Below, piece by piece: positions 1 through 9,643 of a stretch of DNA of 64,000 bases (its first letter is position 1; the number at the start of each line of letters is the position of its first letter). Position numbers and translations under genes: made by a program. The notes beneath the pieces were generated by a model, which had not been told where the DNA came from, searched no databases, and saw only the letters and a list, made by a program, of their open reading frames with translations. Source of the stretch: an uncultured Bacilli bacterium (GTDB taxonomy: Bacteria > Bacillota_I > Bacilli_A > RF39 > UBA660); contig CAKOKD010000001.1 in assembly GCA_934090935.1 (NCBI GenBank), positions 364,181 to 428,180 of the forward strand. Reading direction: 5' to 3'.

Positions 1-1
1 A

Positions 2-2044
2 GAAAATCAAGCATTTACAAATAATGGATTTAGTAAAACTGGATATACATTAATAGGATATTCAAATACAAATGGAGGAAGTAAAAACTATGAAGTAACA
101 AGTACAGTAACAGGAGAATTCATAGATACAAACTATCCAAGTAAAACAGTATATGCAGTATTTACAGCAAATACATATAAAGTAATATATAACAACAATG
201 GTGGATCAGGTACAATGGATACAATAACATGTACATACGATAAGGATTGTAAGTTAAGTACAAATACATTTACAAAAACAGGTTACACATTTGCAGGATG
301 GAGTAAAACAAGTGAAGGAGCAATAGAATATACAAATAATGAAACAGTAAAAAATTTAGCAACATCAGGAAGTATAACATTATATGCTAAGTGGACAGCA
401 AACACATATACAATCACATATAACTCAAATGGTGGAAGTGGAACCATGAGTAAAACAACATGTACATATGATACAAATTGTACAATAGCAGCAAATACTT
501 TCACAAAAACAGGATATACATTTGCAAGTTGGACAAAAGATTCAACAACAGGAACAGCTTTTAATGTAGGATCAACAGTAAAAAACTTAGCAACTTCAGG
601 AAATATAAATATGTATGCAAAATGGAATACAAATACATATAAGATAGCATATACATTAAATAATGGAACTTTAGGAACAAATAAACCAACAAGTGCAAGT
701 TATGATGCAAATGTAATAATAGATAATCCAACAAAGAACTTAACAGTAACAATAGATGCAAATAGTCAAGGAGCAACAATATCAAAAACAAGTGTTACCC
801 AAGCTCAAACATTTAGTGGATGGACAGTAACTGGATTAAATACAAGTACAGCAAAGACTGGAACAAGTTCAAGTTCTATAACAACAGCATATCCAGGAAC
901 GTCAACAAAGAATACATACTTTAAGAATCTTACAGCAACAAATAATGGAACAGTAACATTTACAGCAAATTTTGCAAATACAGCAGTAACTTTACCAACA
1001 ATAACAAAGACAGGATATACATGTGGATATGCAACAAGTTCAAATGGATCGATTGCATATGCAAGTGGAAGTACATATACACCAAGTGGAGAAACAAGTA
1101 AAACATTATATGCAAGATGTAATGCAAATACATATACAATAACATATAATGCAAATGGTGGATCTGGAAGTATGAATAAAACAACATGTACATATGATAC
1201 AAATTGTACACTTGCAGCAAATGCATTTACATATGAAGGATATGAATTTGTAAGTTGGGCAAAAGACTCAGTTACTGGAACAACATACAATGCAGGAACA
1301 ACAGTTAAGAACTTAGCAACTTCAGGAAATGTAAATATGTATGCTAAATGGGAAAAGATTGTTATAGTTAAAAGTGGAGACGGAAAAAATGTAGGCGATG
1401 AAATTTGTATAAAAGATCAATGTTTTTATGTTTTTGACTCAACAGATGATTCAGTAAGAATGATAGCTAAATATAATTTAATGGTTGGTGGAACTTTTAA
1501 TGTCGAAAGCTATAATAAGGGAACATATGATGCATATACTGGAACTGAGACAAATTATGGAAAACAGGATGAAAATGCTTTAGCAAGTTATAATATAAGT
1601 ACTTTCCGTTGGTCGACTACAAATATTGGTACAACTGCATTTTCAACTTCTGGACTTGATTATGAAACAAGCTTATTAAAAAAATATTGTGATGAATATA
1701 AGAAAATATTAACTGATAAAAATAGTTTATCAATTGAAGTTGATACACCAACAGTTGCTGATATTTTAAAATTTGGGGATGTTAATGAAAGTACTTATCA
1801 GGGAAATCCTCATTATAATATATCTAATTTGAAATTTTTGGTTAGTGGAAGCTTTTGGACAAAGACTACTACATCTACATCTATTTATAGAGCTGCTGTA
1901 TCTACTTATAAATATGATCAAAATACTAGTGAATTTGTTGAAGAGACTATAATTGACCTTAATGTAAGTGATGAAAGATCTTATGATTGCAATCAATATT
2001 ATGGAATAAGACCTGTAGTAACATTACAAAAATCATATTTATAA
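2..2044 (+). CDS. Giant InlB-repeat surface adhesin, 5' end cut by window edge
   Basis: The reading frame is open from base 2, so this is the 3' part (about 680 codons) of a longer gene. It contains tandem InlB B-repeat / Listeria-Bacteroides repeats (Flg_new type, beta-grasp), recognised by recurring NTYTITYN..GGSG, GYTF..W and NLATSGN..MYAKW motifs. From about base 1355 it changes to a C-terminal domain that ends in a Y-G-I-R-P-V-V-T-L motif, resembling the C-type-lectin-like DUF6273 group. Bases 2-1354 align without an indel to 13105-14457 of the second adhesin, but the C-terminal domains differ. The first internal ATG (215) lies mid-repeat and is not the start. Presumed secreted adhesin; no LPXTG motif or C-terminal anchor is visible. 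Confidence 0.85.
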   Translation, partial: ENQAFTNNGFSKTGYTLIGYSNTNGGSKNYEVTSTVTGEFIDTNYPSKTVYAVFTANTYKVIYNNNGGSGTMDTITCTYDKDCKLSTNTFTKTGYTFAGWSKTSEGAIEYTNNETVKNLATSGSITLYAKWTANTYTITYNSNGGSGTMSKTTCTYDTNCTIAANTFTKTGYTFASWTKDSTTGTAFNVGSTVKNLATSGNINMYAKWNTNTYKIAYTLNNGTLGTNKPTSASYDANVIIDNPTKNLTVTIDANSQGATISKTSVTQAQTFSGWTVTGLNTSTAKTGTSSSSITTAYPGTSTKNTYFKNLTATNNGTVTFTANFANTAVTLPTITKTGYTCGYATSSNGSIAYASGSTYTPSGETSKTLYARCNANTYTITYNANGGSGSMNKTTCTYDTNCTLAANAFTYEGYEFVSWAKDSVTGTTYNAGTTVKNLATSGNVNMYAKWEKIVIVKSGDGKNVGDEICIKDQCFYVFDSTDDSVRMIAKYNLMVGGTFNVESYNKGTYDAYTGTETNYGKQDENALASYNISTFRWSTTNIGTTAFSTSGLDYETSLLKKYCDEYKKILTDKNSLSIEVDTPTVADILKFGDVNESTYQGNPHYNISNLKFLVSGSFWTKTTTSTSIYRAAVSTYKYDQNTSEFVEETIIDLNVSDERSYDCNQYYGIRPVVTLQKSYL

Positions 2045-2191
2045 AGTAAATTAAAGGTTAGATTTTTCTAAACTTTTGGTTCTATAAAATCTGGTGTGAA
2101 GTAAAAATATATAAAATAAGATGCTTAAATAAGAAAAACAATAAAAACTAGTGTGAAGTTTAGAAAAAAAGCAATAAAATCTAGTGTGAAG

Positions 2192-2219
2192 AAGAGATGA
2201 TTGAGAAATCATCTCTTTT
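2192..2219 (+). terminator. Rho-independent terminator inside the IS remnant
   Basis: Perfect 10-bp stem AGAGATGATT/AATCATCTCT with a 4-base loop, followed by T residues. It probably ends transcription of the upstream adhesin gene. Confidence 0.75.
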
Positions 2220-2308
2220 CATGTGATATTATGAAGTAAATAATAATAGAAAGTTGTAAAAATGGAAGATTATTATTTGCTAATAGGATTAAATAGTAAG
2301 TGGTTAGA

Positions 2309-2473
2309 ATAATAGATATAAAAGAAGATTAAAAAGGAATATTGGAATTATCATTCGAAAGTAGAAAAAATAAAGTAAAATGTCCAAATTGTAATTAGTT
2401 TACTGAATCAGTACATGATAAATTAAAACCAATGAAAAGTATATATATTCAGATAACTGTGGAACAAAAATGA
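2309..2473 (+). pseudogene. ISL3-family transposase N-terminal fragment
   Basis: One frame reads IIDIKED, stop, LELSFESRKNKVKCPNCN, stop, FTESVHDKLKPMKSIYIQ. The zinc-ribbon K-C-P-x-C followed by H-D-K-L-K-P-M-K is typical of the start of ISL3 transposases. At least two in-frame stops interrupt it and the catalytic domain is absent, so it is non-functional. Confidence 0.65.
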
Positions 2474-2623
2474 ATTTAATTATAAATAAAAAGACGATTT
2501 TAGCCTATAGTATAGCTGTTTGTTTAAAATTTACTTCACATCAGATTTTATAGAGCCATTTTTTCGTAAACAAATGTTGTTTAAAATGCATACATTTGAT
2601 ACAATTATGGTGGTGATGATTCT

Positions 2624-3571
2624 ATGAAAGATAAACGCGTTGTATTTATGGGAACTCCTGATTTTTCAGTACCTGTGCTTGAAAAGTTAATTGAAAACAC
2701 TAATGTTGTATTGGTTGTTACTAAAAAGGATTCATATGTTGGAAGAAAAAGAGTATTAACTGAATCTCCTGTTGCTATGTGTGCTCATGAACATAATATT
2801 GAAGTTTATAAACCTAATAGATTAAAAGAAGACTATGAATATATTTTAAATAAAAAACCGGATATCATTATTACATGTGCTTATGGAGTGATCGTTCCTA
2901 AAGTTGTTTTAGATTATCCAAGCTATGGTTGTATCAATGTTCATGCATCATTGTTACCTAAATATAGAGGAGCAAGTCCAATTGTTTCAAGTATTTTAAA
3001 TGGTGAAGAAGAAACAGGTATAACAATTATGTATATGGATGAAGGTATTGATACTGGTAATATTATTATGTCAAGAAGTATAAAGATAGAAAATGATGAT
3101 AATTCTTTGAGTCTCTCTAATAAACTAAGTGAGTTAGGCGCGAATCTATTAATCGATACTTTACCTAAAATATTTGAAGGTGAAAATTTTGATATTCCTC
3201 AGGATAATGAAGAAGCAACTTATGTAGGTGTTTTAAGCAGAAAAGATGAATATATAGATTTTAATAAAGATGTTGAAAGTATAAGAAATCAAGTTAGAGC
3301 TTTTTCTCCTGAACCTTATGCATTTGTTATTATTGATGGTATTGAATATAAGATAAGTGAAGTTGAAGTTAAGATATGTGAAACTAATGAAGTTGGAATT
3401 ATAAGTGAAGTTAATAAAGATTCTTTTGGAATAAATGCTTCAAATGGTATAGTTTATATTAAAAGATTTAAACCTTCTGGTAAAAAAGAGATGAGCGTTA
3501 AGGATTTCTTTAATGGATTTGATAAAGAAAAATTTTTGAATAAGAGAGTTAGTGGGTATGAAGAAAAATAA
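2624..3571 (+). CDS. fmt: Methionyl-tRNA formyltransferase
   Basis: Transfers a formyl group from 10-formyl-THF to Met-tRNAfMet for translation initiation. At 315 aa it matches the usual family length. The N-terminal formyltransferase domain holds the family H-A-S-L-L-P-K-Y-R-G-A-S-P-I signature at about residues 108-121 with the catalytic Asn/His region just before it, followed by the C-terminal OB-like tRNA-binding domain. The ATG at 2624 follows a GGTGGTGAT ribosome binding site. The next gene starts inside its 3' end, so the two are probably co-transcribed. Peptide deformylase (def), which removes the formyl group, lies at 46398-46949. Confidence 0.96.
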   Translation: MKDKRVVFMGTPDFSVPVLEKLIENTNVVLVVTKKDSYVGRKRVLTESPVAMCAHEHNIEVYKPNRLKEDYEYILNKKPDIIITCAYGVIVPKVVLDYPSYGCINVHASLLPKYRGASPIVSSILNGEEETGITIMYMDEGIDTGNIIMSRSIKIENDDNSLSLSNKLSELGANLLIDTLPKIFEGENFDIPQDNEEATYVGVLSRKDEYIDFNKDVESIRNQVRAFSPEPYAFVIIDGIEYKISEVEVKICETNEVGIISEVNKDSFGINASNGIVYIKRFKPSGKKEMSVKDFFNGFDKEKFLNKRVSGYEEK

Positions 3572-4148
3572 AAAAAACGAAGAAGAAATGGAAAATTTCT
3601 TTGATGTAATAGTTAGAAATTATAAAACAGTTCCCGGGTTTAAAATATTATTAAAACTAGGTTTATATTTTATATTTATAGGTGCACTTTTAGTTATTGT
3701 TATAGTTGGAAATGCCAATAGTAAAGATTTAGAAAATAAAACTACTACAACGGTTGAAGCTATAAACAATTCTAATTATCGAGATATGATAATGAATTTA
3801 CAAGATGTAAAAAAAGAAACTATAACAATCAATAATGTTAAATTAAGTCTTGATATAGGAGAATCTATAGATGGATATGAAGAAAGCGAAAATGAAATAA
3901 AAAAGGTTGTTTTAAAAGATAATAAATTATATGAGATAACTAGTGGTGAAGAAATTTTAAGTTCAGTTATTGAAGATGCAACGTATTTTAATCCAACAGA
4001 GGTTTTAAAATATTTACTTAATAATAAATCTATAAAATATGATAATGAAGAAGTCTTTTATAAATATGATTTTTTAACTGTTTATATTAAGGATGAAAAG
4101 ATAAGTAAAATAGTAGTAAATGATAGTTATGAAATAAATTATAATTAG
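3558..4148 (+). CDS. Single-pass membrane protein, function unknown
   Basis: About 196 aa. A charged cytoplasmic N-terminus (K/E/N-rich) precedes one transmembrane helix at roughly residues 30-50 and an extracytoplasmic domain of about 140 residues that I cannot assign to a family. The ATG at 3558 lies within the end of fmt. A GTG two codons upstream (3552) is possible, but AAGAGAG at 3541-3547 suits the ATG better. It sits between fmt and a CDP-alcohol phosphotransferase with only 8 bases to the latter, suggesting one operon. A role in the envelope is inference only. Confidence 0.75.
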   Translation: MKKNKKNEEEMENFFDVIVRNYKTVPGFKILLKLGLYFIFIGALLVIVIVGNANSKDLENKTTTTVEAINNSNYRDMIMNLQDVKKETITINNVKLSLDIGESIDGYEESENEIKKVVLKDNKLYEITSGEEILSSVIEDATYFNPTEVLKYLLNNKSIKYDNEEVFYKYDFLTVYIKDEKISKIVVNDSYEINYN

Positions 4149-4156
4149 GAGGGTCT

Positions 4157-4849
4157 ATGAAGGTTTTTGTTAATTTGCTTACATTAATAAGACTTCTTGC
4201 AACATTTATATTGCCAATTGTATGGAAATTATTTACTCCATTTTGGATACTTGTTTTTGTTGCATTGATATTGTTTACGGATTTTTTAGATGGTTTTTTA
4301 GCGAGAAGATTTAAAGTTTCAACTCTTTTAGGAAGCATTTTAGATTGTTTTGCCGATAAACTATTTGGAATTGCGATTATATTGGTTATAGCAACTTATT
4401 ATAAATCGTTTTATTTAGTGCTTATGATGGAACTTTTTATTGCACTTATAAATATCGTTGCAGCATTTAGAGGAGCTAAAACAAAATCTTCTTTATTAGG
4501 AAGAGCAAAGATGTGGGTTTTAGGTCTTGCGATTATTATGGGAATGGTTTCAATATTTAAATATAATCTTTTAAACTTTATTAAAATTGAAGTTATATGT
4601 GATTGGTTAGTATACTTTTTTGAATATGAGGATACAGCTGTTTTATTTGGAGCGGCAATCACGGTTGGATCTCAAATAATGGTAGCAGTTGATTATTTAA
4701 TTGATATATCTAAAGATTTAAAGAACAATAAAAAAGTAAAATATGATTTTAAAAGCAATAAAGAAATTCTATCAATTTTAGTTGATTCAGATTATTATTT
4801 GAAGCATAAGAATTATTCTTTAGCTCAACATTTTCTTAAGAATAGTTAA
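4157..4849 (+). CDS. CDP-alcohol phosphatidyltransferase family protein
   Basis: Integral membrane enzyme of the CDP-OH-P transferase family, which makes phospholipids from CDP-diacylglycerol and an alcohol. The defining signature D-x2-D-G-x2-A-R-x8-G-x3-D-x3-D is seen as DFLDGFLARRF followed by GSILDCFAD near residues 36-64. Several hydrophobic segments follow. At 230 aa it is somewhat longer than typical PgsA; the extra C-terminal 45 residues are polar. PgsA (phosphatidylglycerophosphate synthase) is the likeliest identity for a Bacillota genome, but the substrate cannot be read from the sequence. The start follows AGGAGGGT. Confidence 0.85.
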   Translation: MKVFVNLLTLIRLLATFILPIVWKLFTPFWILVFVALILFTDFLDGFLARRFKVSTLLGSILDCFADKLFGIAIILVIATYYKSFYLVLMMELFIALINIVAAFRGAKTKSSLLGRAKMWVLGLAIIMGMVSIFKYNLLNFIKIEVICDWLVYFFEYEDTAVLFGAAITVGSQIMVAVDYLIDISKDLKNNKKVKYDFKSNKEILSILVDSDYYLKHKNYSLAQHFLKNS

Positions 4850-4912
4850 TCTATTCTTTTTTTCTACATTTTATTTTTTTTATATTTTATATAATGAAAA
4901 TAGGTGGAATGT

Positions 4913-5338
4913 ATGAAAAATAGAATTATATTGTTTGTAGCTGTGTGTTTAACTTTTGTAGGTTTTGTAGGAGTTAGTTCTATATTGATGAGTGAGGCTT
5001 TGAATACGGATATTTATGGAAGTGTATATTTTAAAAGTTTATATCTAAACAAGAAGGATATTTATAATGATGATTATTTGTTATCTAGAAATTCTTTTTT
5101 TATTTCTTCTGATGATTTGGAAAATGAAAATGTTGTTACGTTTGAATTGTTTAATAATGGATATGAAAATGAAACTATTGCTTTGGAGTGTTTAAGTAAA
5201 AATGGAATTATTGAAATACAAAACAATAATCAAGAGTATATGATTTCTAAACTAAGTGGAAGAAAAGAATCAATTGTTTTAACTTATGATAGCAATATAA
5301 GCGATAGTTTAGAATGTAAAATAAATATATTTGATTGA
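4913..5338 (+). CDS. Small secreted TasA/SipW-type domain protein
   Basis: About 141 aa. It has a hydrophobic N-terminal segment (residues 3-24) and one beta-rich domain. The pattern VYFKSLYLNKKDIYND, then FELFNNGYENETIALECL, parallels the N-terminal module of the large surface proteins at 10453, 21718, 28444, 34968 and 37173. It therefore looks like a stand-alone version of that module with no C-terminal domain. The ATG at 4913 is chosen over the upstream GTG (4904) because AGGTGG ends 6 bases before it. A TATAAT at 4890-4895 can serve as its -10. Function unknown; probably exported. Confidence 0.65.
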   Translation: MKNRIILFVAVCLTFVGFVGVSSILMSEALNTDIYGSVYFKSLYLNKKDIYNDDYLLSRNSFFISSDDLENENVVTFELFNNGYENETIALECLSKNGIIEIQNNNQEYMISKLSGRKESIVLTYDSNISDSLECKINIFD

Positions 5339-5351
5339 TGTGAAATTAAAT

Positions 5352-5503
5352 AAACTGTATAATGTTATGATAGAGGTGTGTGCTTATGAAAAAAATAATA
5401 TTAGCACCATAATCAACAAAAGTGTAAAAACACTTGCTTAATAAAGTTTTAAATGATATATTATATATGACGTTTAAGTGGGCAGAAAAATCCCACTTTT
5501 GTT
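5352..5503 (+). promoter_or_regulatory. Structured leader upstream of rimP-nusA-infB
   Basis: After a TATAAT-type -10 (near 5357) the leader holds a short ORF with a ribosome-binding-like AGAGGTG (MKKIILAP, from 5386), a hairpin AAGTGT/ACACTT (about 5419-5435) and a second hairpin AAGTGGG/CCCACTTTT (about 5474-5501) with a short T tract. The second resembles a weak terminator placed just before rimP, so attenuation is possible. This is inference from base pairing seen by eye. Confidence 0.4.
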
Positions 5504-5520
5504 ATTGTTTGGAGGTAATG

Positions 5521-5772
5521 ATGGACACAATTTTAGAAAATATTAGAAAGTTAATTGAACCTGAAATGAAAAAGTTAGACATTATTGTTGATAATATCAC
5601 TTGGGAAAACATAAATAATCAAAATAATTTATGTATCACTCTTGATAGAAGTATTCCTTTGGATATTGATGCAATAGTGGAAGCAACTAATATAATCAAT
5701 CCTATATTAGATGAAGCAGATTTAATTAAAGAAGAGTATATCTTAGATATATCAAGCAAAGAAAGAGGTTAA
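5521..5772 (+). CDS. rimP: Ribosome maturation factor RimP, N-terminal domain only
   Basis: RimP assists 30S subunit maturation. Only about 83 aa are encoded. The N-terminal alpha/beta domain is recognisable, ending in a Y-I-L-D-I-S-S-K-E-R-G stretch that corresponds to the canonical Y.LEVSSPG segment. The C-terminal SH3-like domain (about 60-70 aa in typical 150-aa RimP) is absent, with no frameshift seen before nusA begins 4 bases later. The ATG at 5521 is preferred because GGAGGT lies 5 bases upstream; an open frame extends back to 5434 but crosses the leader hairpin. Position directly before nusA supports the call. Confidence 0.8.
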   Translation: MDTILENIRKLIEPEMKKLDIIVDNITWENINNQNNLCITLDRSIPLDIDAIVEATNIINPILDEADLIKEEYILDISSKERG

Positions 5773-5775
5773 AAT

Positions 5776-6891
5776 ATGAATGGTAAAGAATTTATTAAAG
5801 CATTAAAGAATATCATTGAAGAAAAAAATATTGATGAAGATGTTGTATATGATGCAATGGAACAAGGTTTAATAACTGCTTATAAAAAGAATTATAATTC
5901 GAAAACTAATGTAAAAGTAGTTATTGATAAAAAAACTGGAGAATTTAAAGTTATACGTTATTACGTAGTTGTTCCTGAATATATTGAAGGAGACGAAGTG
6001 ACTGATGAAGAAGGTAATGTAACTTATTTACCTCCAGAGATTAATGAAGATGCTCAACTTCTATTAGAAGAAGCAAAAGAAATGGTTCCAGATATAACTG
6101 TAGGTGAAACTATTGAAGAAGAAGTAACTCCACTTGATTTTGGACGTGTAGCTGCTCAAGTTTGTAAACAAGTTGTTACTCAAAAAATAAGAGAAGCAGA
6201 AAGAAATTCAATAATTGCTGAATTTGCTGATAAACAAGATGAGTTAGCAGTTGGAATACTAGCAATGGAAGATGCAAGAAACTATTATGTTGATTTAGGA
6301 AGAACTAGAGGTATTTTACCAAAATCCGAACTTATTCCTGGAGAAACATTAAAAATGGGTTCATCTGTAAAAGTATATGTTTCTAAAGTAGAAGCAACTA
6401 ATAAAGGGCCTCTTGTATTATGTACAAGAAAACATTATGGATTTGTTAAAAGATTATTTGAATCAGTTATTCCTGAATTACAAGATGGAACACTAGAAAT
6501 TCATGCTGTAGCTAGAGAAGCAGGTGTTCGTAGTAAAGTTGCTGTATCATCAACTAATGAAAGAATCGATGCTATTGGAACATGTATCGGTGAACGTGGT
6601 TCAAGAATTGCAAGTATTTTATCTGAACTTAATGGTGAAAAAGTTGATTTAGTACTATGGAGTGAAGATGATGCTGAATTCGTTAAAAACGCATTAAGTC
6701 CAGCTAAAGATGTAATTGTAAGTATTATTGATGATGAAAAAGAAAGAGTTGCTCTTGCAATCGTTAACGATGAAAACTTAAGTCTTGCAATCGGTAAAAA
6801 AGGTGTTAATATCCGTTTAGCTAGTAAATTAACTAAATATAAAATCAATGTTAAAACATTTGCTCAAGTTCAAGAAGAAGGAAATAAATAA
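5776..6891 (+). CDS. nusA: Transcription termination/antitermination factor NusA
   Basis: RNA-polymerase-binding elongation factor, 371 aa. Order of domains: N-terminal RNAP-binding domain (1-125), S1 domain (about 130-195, with the MEDARNYYVDLGRTRGILPK motif), KH1 (GERG loop) and KH2 (GKKG loop). The short C-terminus without acidic repeats is normal for Gram-positive NusA. It starts 4 bases after rimP, and its TAA overlaps the ATG of the next gene, so translation is probably coupled. Confidence 0.97.
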   Translation: MNGKEFIKALKNIIEEKNIDEDVVYDAMEQGLITAYKKNYNSKTNVKVVIDKKTGEFKVIRYYVVVPEYIEGDEVTDEEGNVTYLPPEINEDAQLLLEEAKEMVPDITVGETIEEEVTPLDFGRVAAQVCKQVVTQKIREAERNSIIAEFADKQDELAVGILAMEDARNYYVDLGRTRGILPKSELIPGETLKMGSSVKVYVSKVEATNKGPLVLCTRKHYGFVKRLFESVIPELQDGTLEIHAVAREAGVRSKVAVSSTNERIDAIGTCIGERGSRIASILSELNGEKVDLVLWSEDDAEFVKNALSPAKDVIVSIIDDEKERVALAIVNDENLSLAIGKKGVNIRLASKLTKYKINVKTFAQVQEEGNK

Positions 6892-7142
6892 TGAAAAAAA
6901 TACCAATGCGTATGTGTGTTGTAACTAGAGAAAGATATCCTAAAATGGAACTTTTAAGAATAGTTAAAACAAGTGATGGTATAGTTGTTGATAAAACTGG
7001 CAAAGTAAATGGACACGGATGTTATATAAAACGTGATATTGAGGTATTAAATAAAGCACGTAAGAATAAAATATTAAATAGAATATTTGAATGTGATATA
7101 GACGAAAGTATATATGAAGAAATTGAAAAAAATATAGATTAG
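6891..7142 (+). CDS. rnpM: YlxR/RnpM family RNA-binding protein
   Basis: 83 aa, DUF448. Motifs seen are PMRMCVVTRE at the N-terminus, then LLRIVKT and NGHGCYIKRD, which are family hallmarks (P.R.C....E, L.R......G, GRG.Y). Family members bind RNase P RNA and modulate RNase P activity in Bacillota. It lies between nusA and infB as is standard. The L7Ae-like ylxQ that usually follows is missing here; only 18 bases separate rnpM from infB. Confidence 0.93.
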   Translation: MKKIPMRMCVVTRERYPKMELLRIVKTSDGIVVDKTGKVNGHGCYIKRDIEVLNKARKNKILNRIFECDIDESIYEEIEKNID

Positions 7143-7160
7143 AAAAAGAGGTGGATGAAT

Positions 7161-9287
7161 ATGATGAGTGTTCAAGATTATGCAGAAGAGATGAACTTTA
7201 CAGTTCAAGATGTATTAAACAAATGTAAAGAATTAGGAATAAAAATTAATTCTAAAGATGACATGTTAGATGATGAAGCAATCATTATGTTGGATAATTG
7301 CATGAATCTAATAGATTCAGATACAGAACTTGATTTTGATGAAGCCGATACTCTTGATGAAGTAATTGATGATATTATGGATTATGATAATATAAAATCA
7401 ATTAATAACTCACATACTGTATCTAAAGAAAAAGTAAAAAAACAAAAAGATAAAGAAGCATCGAATAAAGATTACGCTAGAATGAAAAAAGAAATGTATA
7501 AAAACAAAGAAAAATTAACTAGTAATACAAGTTCTAGTGATGATTCAATTGTTTTATATAAAGAGAATATGACAGTTGGTGATTTAGCTAATGTTTTAAG
7601 TGTAAGTGGTTCAGAACTAGTAGCTAAGCTTATTAGTTTAGGTCTTCTTTTAAGTCTTACTCAAACAATAGATTTTGATACAGCATTAATAGTTGCATCA
7701 GAATATAATAAAACATTGAAGAAAGAAGAAACTCAAGATATCATTAATTTTGAAAATTATGAAATTATTGAAGATGAGGCTAATTTAGTTAAACGTCCTC
7801 CAGTAATAACAATCATGGGACATGTTGACCATGGTAAAACAACTTTACTTGATTACATAAGAAACTCACATGTAGTAGATGGAGAAGCTGGTGGAATCAC
7901 TCAAGCAATTGGTGCTTATCAAATAGATTATAATGGAGAAAAGTTAACATTTATCGATACTCCAGGACATGCTGCATTTACTGAGATGCGTGCAAGAGGA
8001 GCAAGTGTAACTGACATCGTTATTATTATTGTATCAGCCGAGGATGGTGTAATGCCTCAAACTAAAGAAGCAATTGATCATGCACTTGCTGCAAATGTTC
8101 CAATTGTCGTTGCTGTTAATAAGATAGATAGACCAAATGCTAATCCAGACAAAGTTATGACTGAGATGGCCGAAGTAAACATAACTCCAGAAGAATGGGG
8201 TGGAGAATATCCATTCGTTAAAATCAGTGCTAAAACTGGTGAAGGAGTTGATAAACTTCTAGAAACAATTCTTGCCATTGCTGAAGTAAATGATTTAAAG
8301 GCTAATCCAAATAGATATGCAAGTGGTACAGTAATTGAATCAAGAATTGATAAAAATCTAGGTGGAGTTGCCACAATTTTAATTCAAAACGGTACTTTAC
8401 GTTTAGGAGATCCAATCGTTGTTGGTACAACTCATGGACGTGTTAGAACTTTAAAAAATGATTTAGGAAAAGATATAATTGACGCTGGACCATCAACACC
8501 AGTTGAAATAACAGGTCTTTCTGATAATCCAAGTGCTGGAGATAAATTCATGGCATTTGAATCAGAAAAACAAGCAAGAGAAATTGCTGAAAAGAGAAGA
8601 ATTCAAGCTAAAGAACAAACATCAAAACCAAAAGCTTTATCTTTAGAAGAATTATTTGCTAATATTCAATCCGGTATAAAAGAGATAAATGTAGTATTAA
8701 AATGCGATGTTAGAGGTTCAGAAGAAGCTGTTAAAAACTCATTAGAAAAAATTGAAGTTGAGGGCGTTAAAGTAAAAGTAATAAGAAGTGGAATTGGAAC
8801 TATTACTGAAAGCGATATTATCTTAGCTCAAGCAAGTAATGCAATCGTAATTGGATTCAATGTAGTACCAAATAACAAGACTCGTGAAGTTGCTAAAGAA
8901 TACAATGTTGATATGCGTCTTTATACAATTATATATAAATTAGTAGAAGATATGGAAGCAGCAATGAAAGGTATGTTAGATCCTGAATATGAGGAAGTAA
9001 CTACTGGTTCTGCTGAAGTAAGACAATTATTTAAATTCTCTAAAGTTGGAACAATCGCTGGTTCTTATGTTACTAGTGGAGTTATTAAAAATGGTAGTTC
9101 AGTTCGTGTAATCAGAGATGGTGTAATTATCTATGATGGTAAAGTATCAAGTGTTCAAAGAGGAAAAGATTCTGTTAAAGAAGTTAAAAACGGATTTGAA
9201 TGTGGTATAACTATTGAAGGTTACAATGACATAAAAGAAGGAGACGTTTTTGAAACATATGAAAACGTTGAAGTAAAAAGAGGATAA
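7161..9287 (+). CDS. infB: Translation initiation factor IF-2
   Basis: GTPase that delivers fMet-tRNA to the 30S P site. About 709 aa, with a short N-terminal region carrying an IF2_N motif (residues 1-50) and a second IF2_N-like segment ([21 protein letters not shown]) before the G domain. G1 is [10 protein letters not shown]3 is DTPGHAAF and G4 is NKID. Domains II, III and IV follow and appear complete. The ATG at 7161 (or 7164) is preferred to 7155, which is only 2 bases from the GAGGTGG ribosome binding site. rbfA follows 2 bases later in the same operon. Confidence 0.97.
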   Translation: MMSVQDYAEEMNFTVQDVLNKCKELGIKINSKDDMLDDEAIIMLDNCMNLIDSDTELDFDEADTLDEVIDDIMDYDNIKSINNSHTVSKEKVKKQKDKEASNKDYARMKKEMYKNKEKLTSNTSSSDDSIVLYKENMTVGDLANVLSVSGSELVAKLISLGLLLSLTQTIDFDTALIVASEYNKTLKKEETQDIINFENYEIIEDEANLVKRPPVITIMGHVDHGKTTLLDYIRNSHVVDGEAGGITQAIGAYQIDYNGEKLTFIDTPGHAAFTEMRARGASVTDIVIIIVSAEDGVMPQTKEAIDHALAANVPIVVAVNKIDRPNANPDKVMTEMAEVNITPEEWGGEYPFVKISAKTGEGVDKLLETILAIAEVNDLKANPNRYASGTVIESRIDKNLGGVATILIQNGTLRLGDPIVVGTTHGRVRTLKNDLGKDIIDAGPSTPVEITGLSDNPSAGDKFMAFESEKQAREIAEKRRIQAKEQTSKPKALSLEELFANIQSGIKEINVVLKCDVRGSEEAVKNSLEKIEVEGVKVKVIRSGIGTITESDIILAQASNAIVIGFNVVPNNKTREVAKEYNVDMRLYTIIYKLVEDMEAAMKGMLDPEYEEVTTGSAEVRQLFKFSKVGTIAGSYVTSGVIKNGSSVRVIRDGVIIYDGKVSSVQRGKDSVKEVKNGFECGITIEGYNDIKEGDVFETYENVEVKRG

Positions 9288-9289
9288 AA

Positions 9290-9643
9290 ATGAATCAAAT
9301 TAAAGTAAAAAAAATAGGAGCTCATATAGCAAATGAATTAAGCAGTATTTGTTTGCTTGAAGCTCATGATTCTATTTTAAAAAATATTAATATTACTGGT
9401 TGTGATGTAACAAGTGATTTATCATTTGCGTATGTATATTTCACAACTCATTTGGATAAAGATCCAAAAGAGATAGAGCGTGAACTTAATGATGATACAG
9501 CAGGTTATTTAAGAACAAAACTTGCAAACACAATTGAAATTAGACATACACCAAAATTAATATTTAAATACGACAATTCAATTGATTATGGTATGAACAT
9601 TGAACATATCATAAAAGAAATACATGAAAAGGATAGTGAATAA
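9290..9643 (+). CDS. rbfA: 30S ribosome-binding factor RbfA
   Basis: KH-fold protein needed for late 16S 5'-end maturation, 117 aa and complete. Family pattern: N-terminal VKKIGAHIANELSSI, central VTSDLSFAYVYFT, and C-terminal TPKLIFKYDNSIDYGMNIEHII, matching the canonical PEL.F..D.S...G..I..L. It is last in the rimP-nusA-rnpM-infB-rbfA operon and is followed at once by a terminator. Confidence 0.96.
   Translation: MNQIKVKKIGAHIANELSSICLLEAHDSILKNINITGCDVTSDLSFAYVYFTTHLDKDPKEIERELNDDTAGYLRTKLANTIEIRHTPKLIFKYDNSIDYGMNIEHIIKEIHEKDSE

Larger units (their letters stand above)
2077..2558. mobile_element. Degenerate ISL3-like insertion sequence
   Basis: This 482-bp element is bounded by 29-bp near-perfect inverted repeats at 2077-2105 and 2530-2558, whose outer ends read TGGYTCTATAAAATCTG. 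Pieces of the terminal repeat (AAA.CTAGTGTGAAG) recur internally near 2146-2158 and 2176-2190. The interior carries a broken transposase N-terminus (see 2309-2473). It is far too short to be autonomous. It fills most of the 579-base gap between the adhesin and fmt. A clear 8-bp target duplication was not seen. Confidence 0.75.

Noticed and set aside
1..2044. InlB repeats considered as a CRISPR-like or minisatellite array
   Set aside because: The periodicity is at protein level with diverged DNA and an open reading frame throughout; no spacer/repeat structure.
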